A stretch of 53,291 bases of DNA from Prevotella sp. HJM029 (GCF_000599605.1 NZ_KK082672.1:1-53291); one strand, 5' to 3'. Positions 1 through 9,708 are shown, counted from the first letter of the stretch. The notes: generated from the sequence alone by a model not told the origin. Numbers and translations are program-made.

Positions 1-115
1 CATCGGAATTTTCCGCAGCCTTGTTTTTGATTAAAATGGCTCGTCGGAATTCTCCGCAGCCTTGTTTTTGCTAAAAATGGCTCGTCGGGATTCTCCGCAG
101 CCTTGTTTTTGGTAT
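1..115. repeat. Tandem repeat array A, about 41-bp unit
   Basis: Nearly three copies of a 41-bp unit are visible, with the block TCGGAATT/TCGGGATT recurring at 3, 44 and 85 and CCGCAGCCTTGTTTTTG following each time. The array probably continues beyond the left edge. Each unit has an imperfect dyad: GGCT, then CGG, an AT-rich centre, CCG and AGCC. It lies 3' of the glycosyltransferase on the minus strand. The last unit degenerates after about 112. No spacers separate the copies, so it is not a CRISPR. Confidence 0.85.
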
Positions 116-169
116 GAATTGCCTCTCAAGAAGTTGGAGGGCATCAATTCTACTGTAGCTTGTTTGAGC

Positions 170-1198
170 TTAATTGTGTTGAGGAAGTAAGGCGAATGTC
201 CTGCGACGGCGTATATAATATTGCCACAAGATGGCGTGCCGATAGCGCTTGTCGCAACTTTTCTCACTGCGCCCCGACTGAATTCTCTGGCGATCGTCCT
301 TAAACTCGTTTCGCCAAGTCCAAAAATCGTACCGTGCCTTATAGATAGCTTTGAAGTCGGCTACGTTCCCTCGGGTAATGAGCGTCTGCCAAGCAGCCAC
401 ATAGTCCAGCAGCCAGCGCATGGCCATGACGGGCCAAAGTTGGTCTGATGGAAGGTTTTTATAGAGCATGGTGAGGTTGTTGCGAAAATTTAAATAGGTC
501 TTCCGTGCATTGCCTTTGGGCAGCGTTCCGCCTCCAACATGGTAAACCGTGCTGCCGGGCACACACGCTATTTTGCGCCCTTGAATGTTGAGCCGCCAGC
601 AAAGATCAATCTCTTCGCTGTGGGCAAAGAAGCGTTGGTCCAAACCTCCTGCGGCCCAATAGTCTGTAGCGCGAATGAACAAACAGGCGCCCGTAGCCCA
701 AAATGTGTGAGTGGGCTGGTCGTATTGGCCATGATCGTTTTCCACCGTTTCAAACATGCGCCCACGGCAAAAGGGGTATCCCCACCAATCCATGAAACCG
801 CCAGCCGCACCAGCATATTCGAATTGCGTGGGTTGTGCCACCGCGTGCAATTTGGGTTGGCATGCTGCCACGTCGGGATGATGCTCCATGTAGTCGAGTA
901 GGGGCTTGAGCCAATTCTCGGTTACTTCGACATCCGAATTGAGCAGCACGTAATATTCGCTCTCCACCTGCTGCAAAGCGCGATTATATCCCTCTGCAAA
1001 GCCTAAGTTTTGATAGAGTTCGATGCAACGGATGTTGGGATAGTGGGCAGCGAGAAAAGCTACGGAGTCGTCTGTCGATGCATTATCGGCCACTATGATT
1101 TGAGCTTGTCGTAGGGTGTTACGCACGAGTGCGGGCAGATATTGTTCGAGCATTTTCCGCCCATTCCAATTTAAAATAACAATGGCTACATTCTTCAT
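170..1198 (-). CDS. Family 2 glycosyltransferase
   Basis: A 342-residue GT2 (GT-A fold) enzyme that should transfer an activated sugar to a lipid- or polysaccharide-linked acceptor at the cytoplasmic face of the membrane. The N-terminus MKNVAIVILNWNG is the typical nucleotide-sugar binding strand. ADNASTDDS at about residues 38-46 and LLNSDVEV near residue 90 supply the acidic nucleotide and metal-binding positions. The arrangement with FWATGACLFIR and HSEEIDLCWR resembles the rhamnosyltransferase-like subgroup. There is no signal peptide. The ATG overlaps the stop codon of mtaB upstream (ATGA), which suggests translational coupling at the end of the DMP19-smpB-metH-mtaB run. Donor and acceptor cannot be read from sequence. 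Confidence 0.93.
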   Translation of the reverse strand: MKNVAIVILNWNGRKMLEQYLPALVRNTLRQAQIIVADNASTDDSVAFLAAHYPNIRCIELYQNLGFAEGYNRALQQVESEYYVLLNSDVEVTENWLKPLLDYMEHHPDVAACQPKLHAVAQPTQFEYAGAAGGFMDWWGYPFCRGRMFETVENDHGQYDQPTHTFWATGACLFIRATDYWAAGGLDQRFFAHSEEIDLCWRLNIQGRKIACVPGSTVYHVGGGTLPKGNARKTYLNFRNNLTMLYKNLPSDQLWPVMAMRWLLDYVAAWQTLITRGNVADFKAIYKARYDFWTWRNEFKDDRQRIQSGRSEKSCDKRYRHAILWQYYIRRRRTFALLPQHN

Positions 1199-2541
1199 TC
1201 CTCAACAATATTTTGTGCTCTGAGTGCCGTGTGGTCGTGGTTGAATTCTCCCAGCTTGACGGTCATGAGCTGGTTATCATATTCTTCACGCGCCAGCGTA
1301 GGGGCAAGTTCCACGCGAATGTAATTGTCCGTAAACCCATGCATAGCCTTCCCGCGTGGCGCTTTTTCGAAAAGCACTTGTTTTTCTTGACCAATGAATT
1401 GCGCATAGAAGGCTTGTGTTTTCTCATCGCTCAAGGCGAGCAGGCGTTTGGCACGGCGTTTCTTTTCTTTTTCGTCCACCACATAAGGAATGTTGAGCGC
1501 TTGTGTGCCTGGGCGTTCGCTGTAAGGAAACACATGGAGCTGGGTCACGGGCAGGCCGTTGAGAAAGTCGTAGCAGGCTTCAAAGTATTCTGGACGCTCA
1601 CCACGGCTACCCACCATCACATCAACGCCAATGAAAGCTTCGGGCATTTGTTGTTTGATGCGCATCACTTTTTCCGCAAAAAGCTTTGTATCATAGCGCC
1701 GATGCATAAGCTTGAGCACTTCGTCGCTGCCACTTTGCAAAGGAATATGAAAGTGGGGCATGAACTTTTGGCTGCGACTGCAATAATCAATGAGTGCATT
1801 ATCAATCAAGTCGGGCTCCAAACTGCTGATGCGATAGCGCTGAATGCCATCTACTTCGTCGAGTGCTTTTACCAAATCAAGGAAGCTTTCATGGGTGGTT
1901 TCACCAAAATTGCCAATGTTTACCCCCGTGAGCACAATCTCTTTTCCGCCTTCAGCAGCGGCTTCTTCAGCCTGCCGCACGAGAGAGGCGATAGTAGGAT
2001 TGCGCGAAAAGCCGCGAGCATAGGGAATCGTGCAATAGGTGCAAAAGTAGTTACAGCCGTCTTGCACTTTTAGAAAATAGCGCGTTCGGTTGCCTCGTGA
2101 GCACGATGGTTGGAAACTTTTAATATCTTTTGTCTTGACACTGTGGTATTGATGCAGGGCATCGTCATCTTTGTGCAAGAATGCGTTGTTGAGATATTGA
2201 ATGAGGTTGGCTTTTTCGTTGGAACCCAACACTAAATCGACGCCTTGAATTTGGCTCACTTTTTCACTCTCTAACTGTGCATAGCAGCCTGTGACGATGA
2301 TGAATGCCCCAGGATTCTCGCGCACCATTTTATGAATGGCTTGTCGACATTTATGGTCGGCCACTTCAGTCACGCTGCAGGTATTGATGAGGCAGATGTC
2401 AGCCTGCTCATCTTTCTCAGCCGTGAGCACCCCCATGTCAGACAACATCTTGCCGAATGTAGAGGTCTCTGAGAAATTTAGTTTGCAGCCCAGCGTATAG
2501 TATTTTGCTTTCTTTCCTTGAAAAGCTGAAGAATCAATCAT
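1195..2541 (-). CDS. mtaB: tRNA t6A37 methylthiotransferase MtaB
   Basis: A 448-residue radical-SAM methylthiotransferase predicted to add a methylthio group to C2 of t6A at position 37 of tRNAs reading ANN codons. The N-terminal UPF0004 domain has three cysteine segments (TLGCKLN, INTCSVTE, VTGCYAQ) that hold one iron-sulfur cluster. The radical-SAM motif CNYFCTYC lies near residue 155 and is followed by IPYARGFSRNP. The C-terminal part fits a TRAM domain. The length matches the MtaB branch rather than MiaB or RimO, and TLGCKLNFSE is typical of MtaB. It starts 31 bp after metH and overlaps the glycosyltransferase by 4 bp. TcdA, encoded at 15.7 kb, acts on the same nucleotide. Confidence 0.93.
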   Translation of the reverse strand: MIDSSAFQGKKAKYYTLGCKLNFSETSTFGKMLSDMGVLTAEKDEQADICLINTCSVTEVADHKCRQAIHKMVRENPGAFIIVTGCYAQLESEKVSQIQGVDLVLGSNEKANLIQYLNNAFLHKDDDALHQYHSVKTKDIKSFQPSCSRGNRTRYFLKVQDGCNYFCTYCTIPYARGFSRNPTIASLVRQAEEAAAEGGKEIVLTGVNIGNFGETTHESFLDLVKALDEVDGIQRYRISSLEPDLIDNALIDYCSRSQKFMPHFHIPLQSGSDEVLKLMHRRYDTKLFAEKVMRIKQQMPEAFIGVDVMVGSRGERPEYFEACYDFLNGLPVTQLHVFPYSERPGTQALNIPYVVDEKEKKRRAKRLLALSDEKTQAFYAQFIGQEKQVLFEKAPRGKAMHGFTDNYIRVELAPTLAREEYDNQLMTVKLGEFNHDHTALRAQNIVEE

Positions 2542-2571
2542 TTTGTTTGAATAGTTATGGATGATGTGAAT

Positions 2572-5337
2572 TTATGCATTGGGCGTAGGAAACAGATTCA
2601 ATTTATTGGCACGAGCTTCCTCGAGTGAAATCGTTTTGGCTTGACGCTGTTCAAAACGCTGGCGTAATTCATCATATTTCGCGTTTAACTCACGTTTCAG
2701 CCGTTCTCGCGCCTCATCGTTTAGCAAGTGTGCAGCAACCAATGCGTTTTGTGAGGCATCTTTCATCCAGACTACAGGACCACTATATGCGGGAGCAATC
2801 TTTAGTGCCACGTGCAGTTGACTGGTGGTGGCGCCACCAATCATGATAGGAATATGCAGGCCGGCTTTCTCCATTTCTTGCGCCACATGCACCATTTCTT
2901 CTAACGAAGGGGTAATCAAACCGCTCAGTCCTATCATGTCGACACGGTGTGCAATGGCTTCGGCCACGATTTGTTCTGCAGGAACCATTACGCCCAAATC
3001 AATCACTTCGTAGTTGTTGCAAGCCATTACCACGCCTACAATGTTCTTACCAATGTCGTGCACGTCGCCCTTGACAGTAGCCAACAAGATTTTGCCTGCC
3101 ACATAGTTTCCTTCGGCTTTCTCGGCCTCAATCAAAGGTTGCAAAATAGCCACAGCCTGTTTCATGGTGCGAGCGGTCTTCACTACTTGGGGTAAGAACA
3201 TCTTACCCGCGCCAAAGAGTTCTCCCACTTCGTTCATGCCAGCCATCAATGGTCCTTCGATGATGTCTACAGCGTGTGGATATTGTTGGCGCGCTTCGGC
3301 CAAATCGGCTTCTAAATAATCACTGATTCCTTTTCGCAAGGCATAGGCCAATCGCTGTGCTATGTTAGTTTCTCGCCATGCTTCATGCTGTTCAGCAACA
3401 GCCCGAGCACCATTTTTTCGTTGATCTTGCTCAGCTTTCACACGATTGGCTAAGTCAATCAAGCGTTCGCTGGCCTCTGCATCTTTATTGAGCACCACGT
3501 CTTCAATGGTTTTAAGCCAATCTTTGGGCAGGTCAGCGTAAACCATTTTGGTAGCGGGATTAACGATACCGAAATCCATTCCTTGCTGGATGGCGTGGTA
3601 GAGAAACACGGCATGCATGGCCTCTCGAATATCATTATTACCACGGAAAGAGAACGAAAGATTGCTTACACCGCCACTGACGTGGGCTCCTGGAAGGTTC
3701 TTCTTTATCCAACCGACAGCTTTAATAAAATCTACGGCATAGTTGTTGTGTTCTTCAATACCCGTAGCTATTGATAAAATATTAGGGTCGAAGATGATGT
3801 CTTGCGGATTAATACCAACTTTCTCTGTCAGCAAACGATAGGAACGTGCGGCAATTTCAATCTTGCGTTCATAGGATGTAGCTTGTCCCTGCTCGTCGAA
3901 ACACATCACTACCACAGCGGCACCGTAGCGTTTTACATCTCGTGCCTCGCGAAGGAACATCTCTTCACCATTTTTGAGTGAAATAGAATTCACGATGCTT
4001 TTGCCTTGAATGCATTTCAATCCAGCATGGATTACATCCCATTTGCTGGAATCAATCATGATGGGAACGCGCGACACGTCGGGGTCAGAAGCCACTAAGT
4101 TTAGGAAGTTCACCATCTCGCTCTTTGCGTCTAACAGGCCATCGTCCATGTTGACATCAATCACCATAGCACCATCGGCCACTTGCTTGCGCGCAATGGC
4201 GAGTGCTTCGTCATATTGTTTGTTTTCGATGAGGCGCAGAAACTTGCGACTGCCGGCAACATTGCATCGCTCGCCCACGTTCACAAAGCGAATGTCGGGT
4301 GTGAGTTCCAACAGCTCTAAGCCACTCAACCACATCACATCGGGTTTCGCGTTTATCCGGTGAGGCTTCCTGCCTTTGGCTAATTGGGCAAACTTAGCAA
4401 TGAATTCATCGGTTGTGCCGCAACATCCTCCCAGAATGTTCACCAAGCCTTCGTCTAAGTATTCCTCTATTTGTTGTGCCATGCTGTCGGCCGATTCGTC
4501 ATATTGTCCCAATGAATTGGGCAGACCAGCATTGGGATAAACAGAGATATAATAGGGAGCTTTGTTGGCTAATGAGGCTAAGAAAGGTTTCATTTGCCGT
4601 GCGCCAAACGAGCAGTTCAGTCCTACGGAGAAGATGGGATAGCCGCTGAGGCTGCCCAAGAAGCCTTCTAACGTTTGGCCACTCAGCGTTCGACCAGCTA
4701 AATCGCTAATCGTAGCACTAATCATAATGGGGAGCTCTCTTTTGTATTCGGCCATCATTGCAATAGCTGCATCAATAGCGACCTTTGCATTAAGCGTGTC
4801 GAAAATCGTTTCAATGAGAAAGGCATCTACACCGCCATCTAATAATCCCCGTATCTCTTCGGCGTAAGCATCATATAATTCATCATACGTGAGGTTGCGT
4901 GTGGCTGGACTATTGACATCGGGGCTCATCGAGCAGGTTTTGTTTGTCGGACCAATGGAGCCTGCGACAAAGCGCGGTTTCTCTTCGGTAGCGAATTCCA
5001 TCGCAGCCGTTTTGGCTAAGCGAGCGCCTTCGAGTGCTATTTTATAGCTATCCGCTTCCAAGCCATAATCGGCTTGCGAGATACGTTGTGCTGAGAAAGT
5101 GTTGGTTTCAATGATGTCGGCTCCGGCCTTCAGATAGCGGCGGTGCACATCGAGTACCACATCAGGCCGGGTGAGGTTTAGCAAATCGTGATTGCCTTTT
5201 AACTGCTTTTGTGGGCAGTTTTGAAACAGCGTTCCGCGATAATCCTCCTCAGAAAGCGCATAAGTTTGGAACATTGTTCCCAAAGCGCCATCGAGGATTA
5301 AGATTCTATCCTGAATAACATCTTGTAATTTCTTCAT
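2572..5337 (-). CDS. metH: Cobalamin-dependent methionine synthase lacking the activation domain
   Basis: Transfers the methyl group of methyltetrahydrofolate to homocysteine through B12. The protein has 921 residues. The homocysteine domain (about 1-320) carries the zinc cysteines in GLNCSFG and LGGCCGTT. The pterin domain follows (about 340-610, [13 protein letters not shown]). The cap and B12 domains (about 640-890) contain [12 protein letters not shown] with the axial histidine near residue 757, SGLITPS and GGATTS. E. coli MetH is about 1227 residues. The last part, the AdoMet-binding reactivation domain, is absent here: the protein stops just after the linker-like [13 protein letters not shown]. 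The downstream 30 bp lead straight into mtaB, so no frameshifted remainder is present. Only 38 bp separate it from smpB, leaving no room for a cobalamin riboswitch. Confidence 0.96.
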   Translation of the reverse strand: MKKLQDVIQDRILILDGALGTMFQTYALSEEDYRGTLFQNCPQKQLKGNHDLLNLTRPDVVLDVHRRYLKAGADIIETNTFSAQRISQADYGLEADSYKIALEGARLAKTAAMEFATEEKPRFVAGSIGPTNKTCSMSPDVNSPATRNLTYDELYDAYAEEIRGLLDGGVDAFLIETIFDTLNAKVAIDAAIAMMAEYKRELPIMISATISDLAGRTLSGQTLEGFLGSLSGYPIFSVGLNCSFGARQMKPFLASLANKAPYYISVYPNAGLPNSLGQYDESADSMAQQIEEYLDEGLVNILGGCCGTTDEFIAKFAQLAKGRKPHRINAKPDVMWLSGLELLELTPDIRFVNVGERCNVAGSRKFLRLIENKQYDEALAIARKQVADGAMVIDVNMDDGLLDAKSEMVNFLNLVASDPDVSRVPIMIDSSKWDVIHAGLKCIQGKSIVNSISLKNGEEMFLREARDVKRYGAAVVVMCFDEQGQATSYERKIEIAARSYRLLTEKVGINPQDIIFDPNILSIATGIEEHNNYAVDFIKAVGWIKKNLPGAHVSGGVSNLSFSFRGNNDIREAMHAVFLYHAIQQGMDFGIVNPATKMVYADLPKDWLKTIEDVVLNKDAEASERLIDLANRVKAEQDQRKNGARAVAEQHEAWRETNIAQRLAYALRKGISDYLEADLAEARQQYPHAVDIIEGPLMAGMNEVGELFGAGKMFLPQVVKTARTMKQAVAILQPLIEAEKAEGNYVAGKILLATVKGDVHDIGKNIVGVVMACNNYEVIDLGVMVPAEQIVAEAIAHRVDMIGLSGLITPSLEEMVHVAQEMEKAGLHIPIMIGGATTSQLHVALKIAPAYSGPVVWMKDASQNALVAAHLLNDEARERLKRELNAKYDELRQRFEQRQAKTISLEEARANKLNLFPTPNA

Positions 5338-5375
5338 AAATTTAAATGCATCGTGAACGGATGGGTGCGAAACAT

Positions 5376-5855
5376 TTAATAGTGTTTCATCATACGATCC
5401 ATTTCTCTTCGGTCTTGCTTCTCGCGCAAGGTCTGCCGTTTGTCAAATTCCTTTTTACCCTTTGCCACGGCAATATTGACTTTGGCGCGCCCGTGCTCGT
5501 CGATAAAAAGCAGCGTGGGGACGATGGTAAAGCCTATTTGTGCCGCAGCATCGGCCAAGCGGCGCAATTCTTGTTTGGTGAGCAACAATTTGCGGTCGCG
5601 TTTCGCTTCGTGGTTGCTATACGAACCATAAAAATAGGGGCTGATGTTCAAGCCTTTCACCCACAACTCGCCTTTGTAGACCACACAAAACGAATCTATC
5701 AACGAAGCCTTGCCCGCCCGAATGCTTTTGATTTCGGTTCCCGTGAGCACGATTCCAGCGGTGTAGGTGTCGGTGAAGAAATATTCAAACGAAGCTTTCT
5801 TATTCCTGATCTGAACGGGACTGCCTTTGCTGCCACTTTTATTTTGCTTACTCAT
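5376..5855 (-). CDS. smpB: SsrA-binding protein SmpB
   Basis: A 159-residue partner of tmRNA in trans-translation; it binds tmRNA and places it in the A site of stalled ribosomes. The beta-barrel core is clear: [50 protein letters not shown]. The basic C-terminal tail ([19 protein letters not shown]) is the part that occupies the decoding centre. The length is normal for the family. The start overlaps the stop of the DMP19 gene by 8 bp, so it is probably co-transcribed from the promoter at 6377-6408. The tmRNA gene itself is not in this window. Confidence 0.97.
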   Translation of the reverse strand: MSKQNKSGSKGSPVQIRNKKASFEYFFTDTYTAGIVLTGTEIKSIRAGKASLIDSFCVVYKGELWVKGLNISPYFYGSYSNHEAKRDRKLLLTKQELRRLADAAAQIGFTIVPTLLFIDEHGRAKVNIAVAKGKKEFDKRQTLREKQDRREMDRMMKHY

Positions 5856-6357
5856 GTGCTATCGCTACAAAATGATCTAAATGATGGTCAACATAATGCG
5901 CAATTTGCCGCGTGAAAAGCTCTTCATTTTCAACAAACTGTTCGTCGAATTCGTCGAACTCGGAAAATTGCTCATACATTGCCATAAACGTTTCGTCATC
6001 GCAATCGCGCTCTATCTCGGCGTGGTATTTTGAATAAAGGCGATGCGTTTTACCTAAGATTTTAAAGAGTTCTTGCAAGCCCCATTCACGAAAGGCCTTG
6101 CCTGTGGGGTTGAGGAAGATGAAACCGCCCAAACCATTGTGAATGAGCTGCACAAAGCCGCCCTCCATCACTTCTTCGTGCAAATAATGATAGGCCAGCA
6201 GGGTGATTTGGTCGGCGTTGAGTTGCGTCATGTTTTCACCATTCAGTTCGCCACCAATAGCATTTAATATGGCCTGCGTGATGGTTGAAACAAACTCATC
6301 ATAACCTTTTTCGGCCGCCATCTGCAACTCCTTATCATCCATTTTCACCTCTTTCAT
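5848..6357 (-). CDS. DMP19 (DUF4375) family protein
   Basis: About 169 residues, acidic. The central segment ([20 protein letters not shown] followed by [20 protein letters not shown]) is the signature of the DMP19/DUF4375 family, named after a Neisseria DNA-mimic protein; its function in Bacteroidota is not known. The glutamate/aspartate-rich C-terminal half ([16 protein letters not shown]) fits an acidic mimic but does not prove one. An upstream start at 6411 would be TTG and would lie before the promoter element at 6377-6384, so I use the ATG at 6357; the ATG at 6342, after GAAAGAGGTG, is an equally good alternative. It is the first gene of the run through smpB, metH and mtaB. Confidence 0.85.
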   Translation of the reverse strand: MKEVKMDDKELQMAAEKGYDEFVSTITQAILNAIGGELNGENMTQLNADQITLLAYHYLHEEVMEGGFVQLIHNGLGGFIFLNPTGKAFREWGLQELFKILGKTHRLYSKYHAEIERDCDDETFMAMYEQFSEFDEFDEQFVENEELFTRQIAHYVDHHLDHFVAIAHE

Positions 6358-6376
6358 ATCTCTTTTTCTTTTGCTG

Positions 6377-6408
6377 CAAAAGTAGCAATTTTCAGGCAAT
6401 AGACAAAA
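6377..6408 (-). promoter_or_regulatory. Bacteroidota promoter for the DMP19-smpB-metH operon
   Basis: On the minus strand TTTTG (6404-6408) is followed after 19 bp by TACTTTTG (6377-6384). This matches the Bacteroidota -33 TTTG / -7 TAnnTTTG pattern with its usual spacing. Transcription should start near 6372, leaving a leader of about 15-30 nt. Confidence 0.75.
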
Positions 6409-6451
6409 CACTTGCTTTGTTTATTGCTTTCTTAATCTTTTTGCGGCAACA

Positions 6452-6705
6452 GGGTCGTTCCAACGCGAAAATAAATTTTTTCGTTGGTCTGGAGGGTCGT
6501 TCCAACGCGAAAATGGAATTTTTCGTTGGCCTGAGGGTCGTTCCAACGCGAAAATAAAATTTCTCGATGGTTCTGAGGGTCGTTCCAACGCGAAAATGAA
6601 TTTTTTCGTTGTTCTGGAGGGTCGTTCCAACGCGAAAATAAAATTTCTCGATGGTTTTGAGGGTCGTTCCAACGAGAAAAAAAAATTCCGTAACAATCGA
6701 GGGTT
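6452..6705. repeat. Tandem repeat array B, 42-bp unit, six copies
   Basis: Units begin with GGGTCGTTCCAACG at 6452, 6494, 6535, 6577, 6619 and 6661; a seventh partial start (GGGTTG) is at 6701. Spacing is 42, 41, 42, 42, 42 and 40 bp. Two unit types occur: copies 1, 2 and 4 end in TTTTTTCGTTG or close to it and form a dyad with CCAACGCGAAAA in the same unit; copies 3 and 5 end in TTTCTCGATGG. The array fills the space between the divergent DMP19 operon promoter and the glycosyltransferase promoter at 6785. Confidence 0.92.
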
Positions 6706-6784
6706 GCAAGGCTACATTCCTTGTGCATTTGGGTTGGCTGCACAAAATATACGGGCAAGCCTTTCCCCTTCATGGGTTTTTTAT

Positions 6785-6792
6785 TACTTTTG
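6785..6792 (+). promoter_or_regulatory. -7 promoter element of the glycosyltransferase run
   Basis: TACTTTTG matches TAnnTTTG. Only five bases (CAACC) separate it from the ATG at 6798, so the predicted transcript starts at or next to the start codon and would be leaderless. No good -33 element is visible. Confidence 0.65.
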
Positions 6793-6797
6793 CAACC

Positions 6798-7685
6798 ATG
6801 TTACTTTCCGTCGTCATTCCATTCTATCAGTTGGCCACCACGCTTCGTCAAAGTGTGGCCTCTGTGCTGGCGCAGCAGGTGGATGAGATGGAAATTATCT
6901 TGGTTGATGATGGTGCGCCGGCCGATGCGCGGCAGATTGCCTCTGACATCGTTGCGGGGCATGAGAATGTGCGCTGCGTCAGCCAAGACAATCAGGGGTT
7001 GAGCAGTGCTCGAAATGCGGGTGTTGCAGTGGCAAAAGGACAATATATTACTTTTGTGGATAGCGATGACACCGTGGCGCCGGGCACTTATGCGGCAGCG
7101 CTTGCAATGTTGAAGCGGCATCCAGAGATAGCACTTTTAGAGTTTCCCGTCCTTGTAGGCGAGGGGAGTGCGCAGGCGCATCAATTGGCTTTCGCACCAC
7201 GGCTTTACACCGATTGGCGGCACTATTGGCTGGGCACGCGAGCCTATGTCCATGGCTATGCTTGGAATAAAATCTATCGCCGCGAGCAGGTGATGCGGCA
7301 TCCGTTTAAAATGGGTGCGGCATTCGAGGATATCGAATTTTTGATGCGGTTGCTCCCATCTTGTCCGTGCATAGCCACCATGAACGAGGGCTGCTATCAC
7401 TATCAGCAAAACCCACATGGTTTGGCGGCCAAAGCATCATCCTTTCAGTTAGAAAGTCTGCTGCATTGGCATGTAAACACGATGAAAAAGGTTTGCGACA
7501 AAGCCTACTTTGCGTGCATCTTAAATGTGCAATTGGATGTTTATCGGCAAGGTGGTCCCATTCTCTTGCCCCATCGGCCGCCTTTTCGCGGCACGTTTAA
7601 ACTCTACATTTATTCATTAATCGGAATACAACGTCTATGCTTCATTCACAAAATCTACAAAGCCCTGCTTCAAAACCGTTGGTGA
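6798..7685 (+). CDS. Family 2 glycosyltransferase
   Basis: A 295-residue GT2 enzyme. MLLSVVIPFYQ begins the GT-A domain, VDDG near residue 38 binds the nucleotide, SSARNAG is the usual helix, and the DxD-type motif VDSDD lies near residue 88. The frame is open upstream through the repeat array from 6651, but the family N-terminus begins exactly at 6798 and the promoter lies at 6785-6792, so the longer form is rejected. The C-terminal third is less conserved and has no clear membrane segment. It is the first of three glycosyltransferase genes read together, probably for capsule, lipopolysaccharide or glycoprotein glycan synthesis. Specificity is unknown. Confidence 0.92.
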   Translation: MLLSVVIPFYQLATTLRQSVASVLAQQVDEMEIILVDDGAPADARQIASDIVAGHENVRCVSQDNQGLSSARNAGVAVAKGQYITFVDSDDTVAPGTYAAALAMLKRHPEIALLEFPVLVGEGSAQAHQLAFAPRLYTDWRHYWLGTRAYVHGYAWNKIYRREQVMRHPFKMGAAFEDIEFLMRLLPSCPCIATMNEGCYHYQQNPHGLAAKASSFQLESLLHWHVNTMKKVCDKAYFACILNVQLDVYRQGGPILLPHRPPFRGTFKLYIYSLIGIQRLCFIHKIYKALLQNRW

Positions 7686-8614
7686 GTTTCATCATTACCA
7701 CTTGCAACACCGACGCGCGACAGCTGCGCGCATGCGTTGAAAGCATTCTGAAGCTCTCGTTGAGCCACAATGACCGTGAGCTGATAGTGATTGATGATGG
7801 AAGCCGCGAGCCTGCCATCAATGTGCTGCTCGACTTTTGCGATGACTTGATTTATGTGCGGCAGCCCAACCAGCGCTTGAGCATGGCGCGCAATCGAGGC
7901 ATCAGCATGGCGCAGGGCATGTATTTGCAATTTGTTGATGGTGACGACTATTTGTTGCAATCCACCTATGAACATTGCTTGGATTTGGTGCGCTATCATC
8001 AGCCCGATTTGGTTTTGTTTCAGCTGTCGACCTCGCCCAAGGTGCCCCTTGCAGATGACTATGAGGGGCCTTGCGCAGGGGTTGAATATATGCAGACGCA
8101 CAATTTGCGAGGCACAGCTTGTGGCTATCTGTTTAGCAAGCATTTGTTGCATGGCCTTCGTTTCACAACCATGCGGCATTATGCTGAAGATGAAGAGTTC
8201 ACGGCACAACTTATTTTGCAATCGAAGCATTTGTTCTCCACCTCGGCCAAAGCCTATTTCTATCGGCAACATGCAGCCTCTGCGCTGCATCAAAAGCAGC
8301 CTAAAAATAAGTTGCTTCGATTGCAAGACACCGAGGAGGTTATTCTTGCACTATTGGAGAAAAAGAAAACGCTTACGCATTCTGAACAAAAGGCGTTGGA
8401 GCGGCGTATCTTGCAACTCACGATGGATTATCTTTATCTCACAGCACGCCTCACCCATAGCTATGAACGGCTCACAGATGCTTGCGAACGGATGCGTAGA
8501 TATGGACTTTTTCCGCTGCCTAACAAGCATTACACCAAGAAATATTCGCTTTTCAGAAACCTCATCAATTATAGTTGGGGGCGAAAGGTAATCCTTGCAA
8601 CAATGTTGAAATGA
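7637..8614 (+). CDS. Family 2 glycosyltransferase
   Basis: A 325-residue GT2 enzyme with LVSFIITTCNT at the start of the fold, VIDDGS near residue 52, SMARNRG, and the DxD-like VDGDD near residue 95. ATG 7637 would overlap the previous gene by 49 bp. A GTG at 7682 sits exactly at the fold boundary and overlaps the upstream TGA (GTGA), so it is a credible alternative start giving a protein 15 residues shorter. The C-terminal part is rich in basic residues and likely contacts the membrane or acceptor. It ends in an ATGA overlap with the next gene, so the run is translationally coupled. Confidence 0.9.
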   Translation: MLHSQNLQSPASKPLVSFIITTCNTDARQLRACVESILKLSLSHNDRELIVIDDGSREPAINVLLDFCDDLIYVRQPNQRLSMARNRGISMAQGMYLQFVDGDDYLLQSTYEHCLDLVRYHQPDLVLFQLSTSPKVPLADDYEGPCAGVEYMQTHNLRGTACGYLFSKHLLHGLRFTTMRHYAEDEEFTAQLILQSKHLFSTSAKAYFYRQHAASALHQKQPKNKLLRLQDTEEVILALLEKKKTLTHSEQKALERRILQLTMDYLYLTARLTHSYERLTDACERMRRYGLFPLPNKHYTKKYSLFRNLINYSWGRKVILATMLK

Positions 8615-9708
8615 AGATTTTATTATTGGGCGAATATAGCAATGTGCACCACACACTGGCCTTAGGTTTTCGCGCTTTGGGGCATCGGGTGGTGGTGGTC
8701 TCGAATGGAGATTTCTGGAAAAACTATCCACGCGATGTGGATGTGAGCCGTCATCCCGGGGCTTTGAGCGGATTGCGACTTTATGCAAAACTTTTAAGGT
8801 TGTTGCCTCAGTGGCGCGAATTTGACATTGTGCAACTCATCAATCCCATGTTTTTTGAGTTGAAGGCCGAGCGCCTTTTCTTCTTCTATCGTTATTTGCG
8901 CCGTCACAATAGGCGTGTTATCTTGGGCGCATTCGGCATGGATTATTATTGGGTGCACGAGAATATCACGCGCTTTCCGCTGCGCTATAGCGATTTTAAT
9001 ATCGGGAATGCACTTCGCAAGGATGCTGAGGCACAACGTCATATCGCGGAATGGAGCGGAACGGCGAAAGCCGCACTCAACCAATATATTGCCCAGGATT
9101 GCGACTTGATCATAGCAGGACTTTATGAATATTGGGCGTGTTATCAGCCGCTTTACCCTCGAAAAATGGTTTTCTGTCCGTTGCCCATTATCCCAAAAGC
9201 CGTTTGCCCAGCTCCTGTTTTGGGTGCTTTGAAAGCTTTTATCGGCATTAATCAAGCGCGCAGTGCTTACAAAGGAACCGATCGCATGTTGCGCGTAGCC
9301 GAGCAATTGCAGCGTGATTTTCCGCAGCAATTCAGTCTGCGTGTGGCGCGTGATATGCCTTTTGCACAATATGTGGCCGCCATGCAGCAATGCGATTTGC
9401 TTTTCGACCAACTTTATAGCTACACACCCGCCATGAATGCCTTGGAGGCCATGAGTTATGGTGTGGTTTGTGTGGGCGGAGGTGAGCCTGAAAGCTATGA
9501 GCTATTAGGTGAAAGGCTGTTGCGTCCGGTGATTAATGTGCAGCCCGACGAGGAAAATTGCTATCAGCAGCTCGTGCCATTTATCCAGCATCCTGAACAA
9601 CTCTATGCGTTGAAGCAGCAAAGTATAGATTATGTAAAAGTTCACCATGATTATATAAAGGTGGCACAGCAATACCTTCATTATTATGAGCAGGCACTCC
9701 ACGATTAA
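8611..9708 (+). CDS. GT-B type glycosyltransferase
   Basis: A 365-residue protein with a two-domain GT-B layout. The N-terminal Rossmann half has MKILLLGEYSNVHHTLALGF and HRVVVVSNGDFW. The C-terminal half has a donor-site region INQARSAYKGTDRML, the DLLFDQLYSYTPAMNALEAM segment, and GVVCVGGGEPESYE, which resembles the EX7E-type motif of GT4 enzymes. Upstream in-frame codons from 8575 belong to the end of the previous gene. The start at 8611 shares ATGA with the preceding stop and begins exactly at the Rossmann strand. The donor sugar is unknown. It is more divergent than its two neighbours, so a GT4-like assignment is moderate. Confidence 0.82.
   Translation: MKILLLGEYSNVHHTLALGFRALGHRVVVVSNGDFWKNYPRDVDVSRHPGALSGLRLYAKLLRLLPQWREFDIVQLINPMFFELKAERLFFFYRYLRRHNRRVILGAFGMDYYWVHENITRFPLRYSDFNIGNALRKDAEAQRHIAEWSGTAKAALNQYIAQDCDLIIAGLYEYWACYQPLYPRKMVFCPLPIIPKAVCPAPVLGALKAFIGINQARSAYKGTDRMLRVAEQLQRDFPQQFSLRVARDMPFAQYVAAMQQCDLLFDQLYSYTPAMNALEAMSYGVVCVGGGEPESYELLGERLLRPVINVQPDEENCYQQLVPFIQHPEQLYALKQQSIDYVKVHHDYIKVAQQYLHYYEQALHD

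Noticed and set aside
1213-2073. 286-codon plus-strand frame opposite mtaB
   Set aside because: Its product is His/Phe-rich without motifs, while the minus strand encodes a complete MtaB with all cysteines.
5338-5375. Cobalamin riboswitch in front of metH
   Set aside because: Only 38 bp separate smpB and metH, far too short for the B12 aptamer.
6452-6705. CRISPR array
   Set aside because: Units in this and the other three arrays follow each other without unique spacers, and no cas gene is in the window.
6392-6745. Repeated-peptide frames on both strands through array B
   Set aside because: Same cause as in array C. Three overlapping frames are open at once, and 41-bp steps break the repeat in any one frame.
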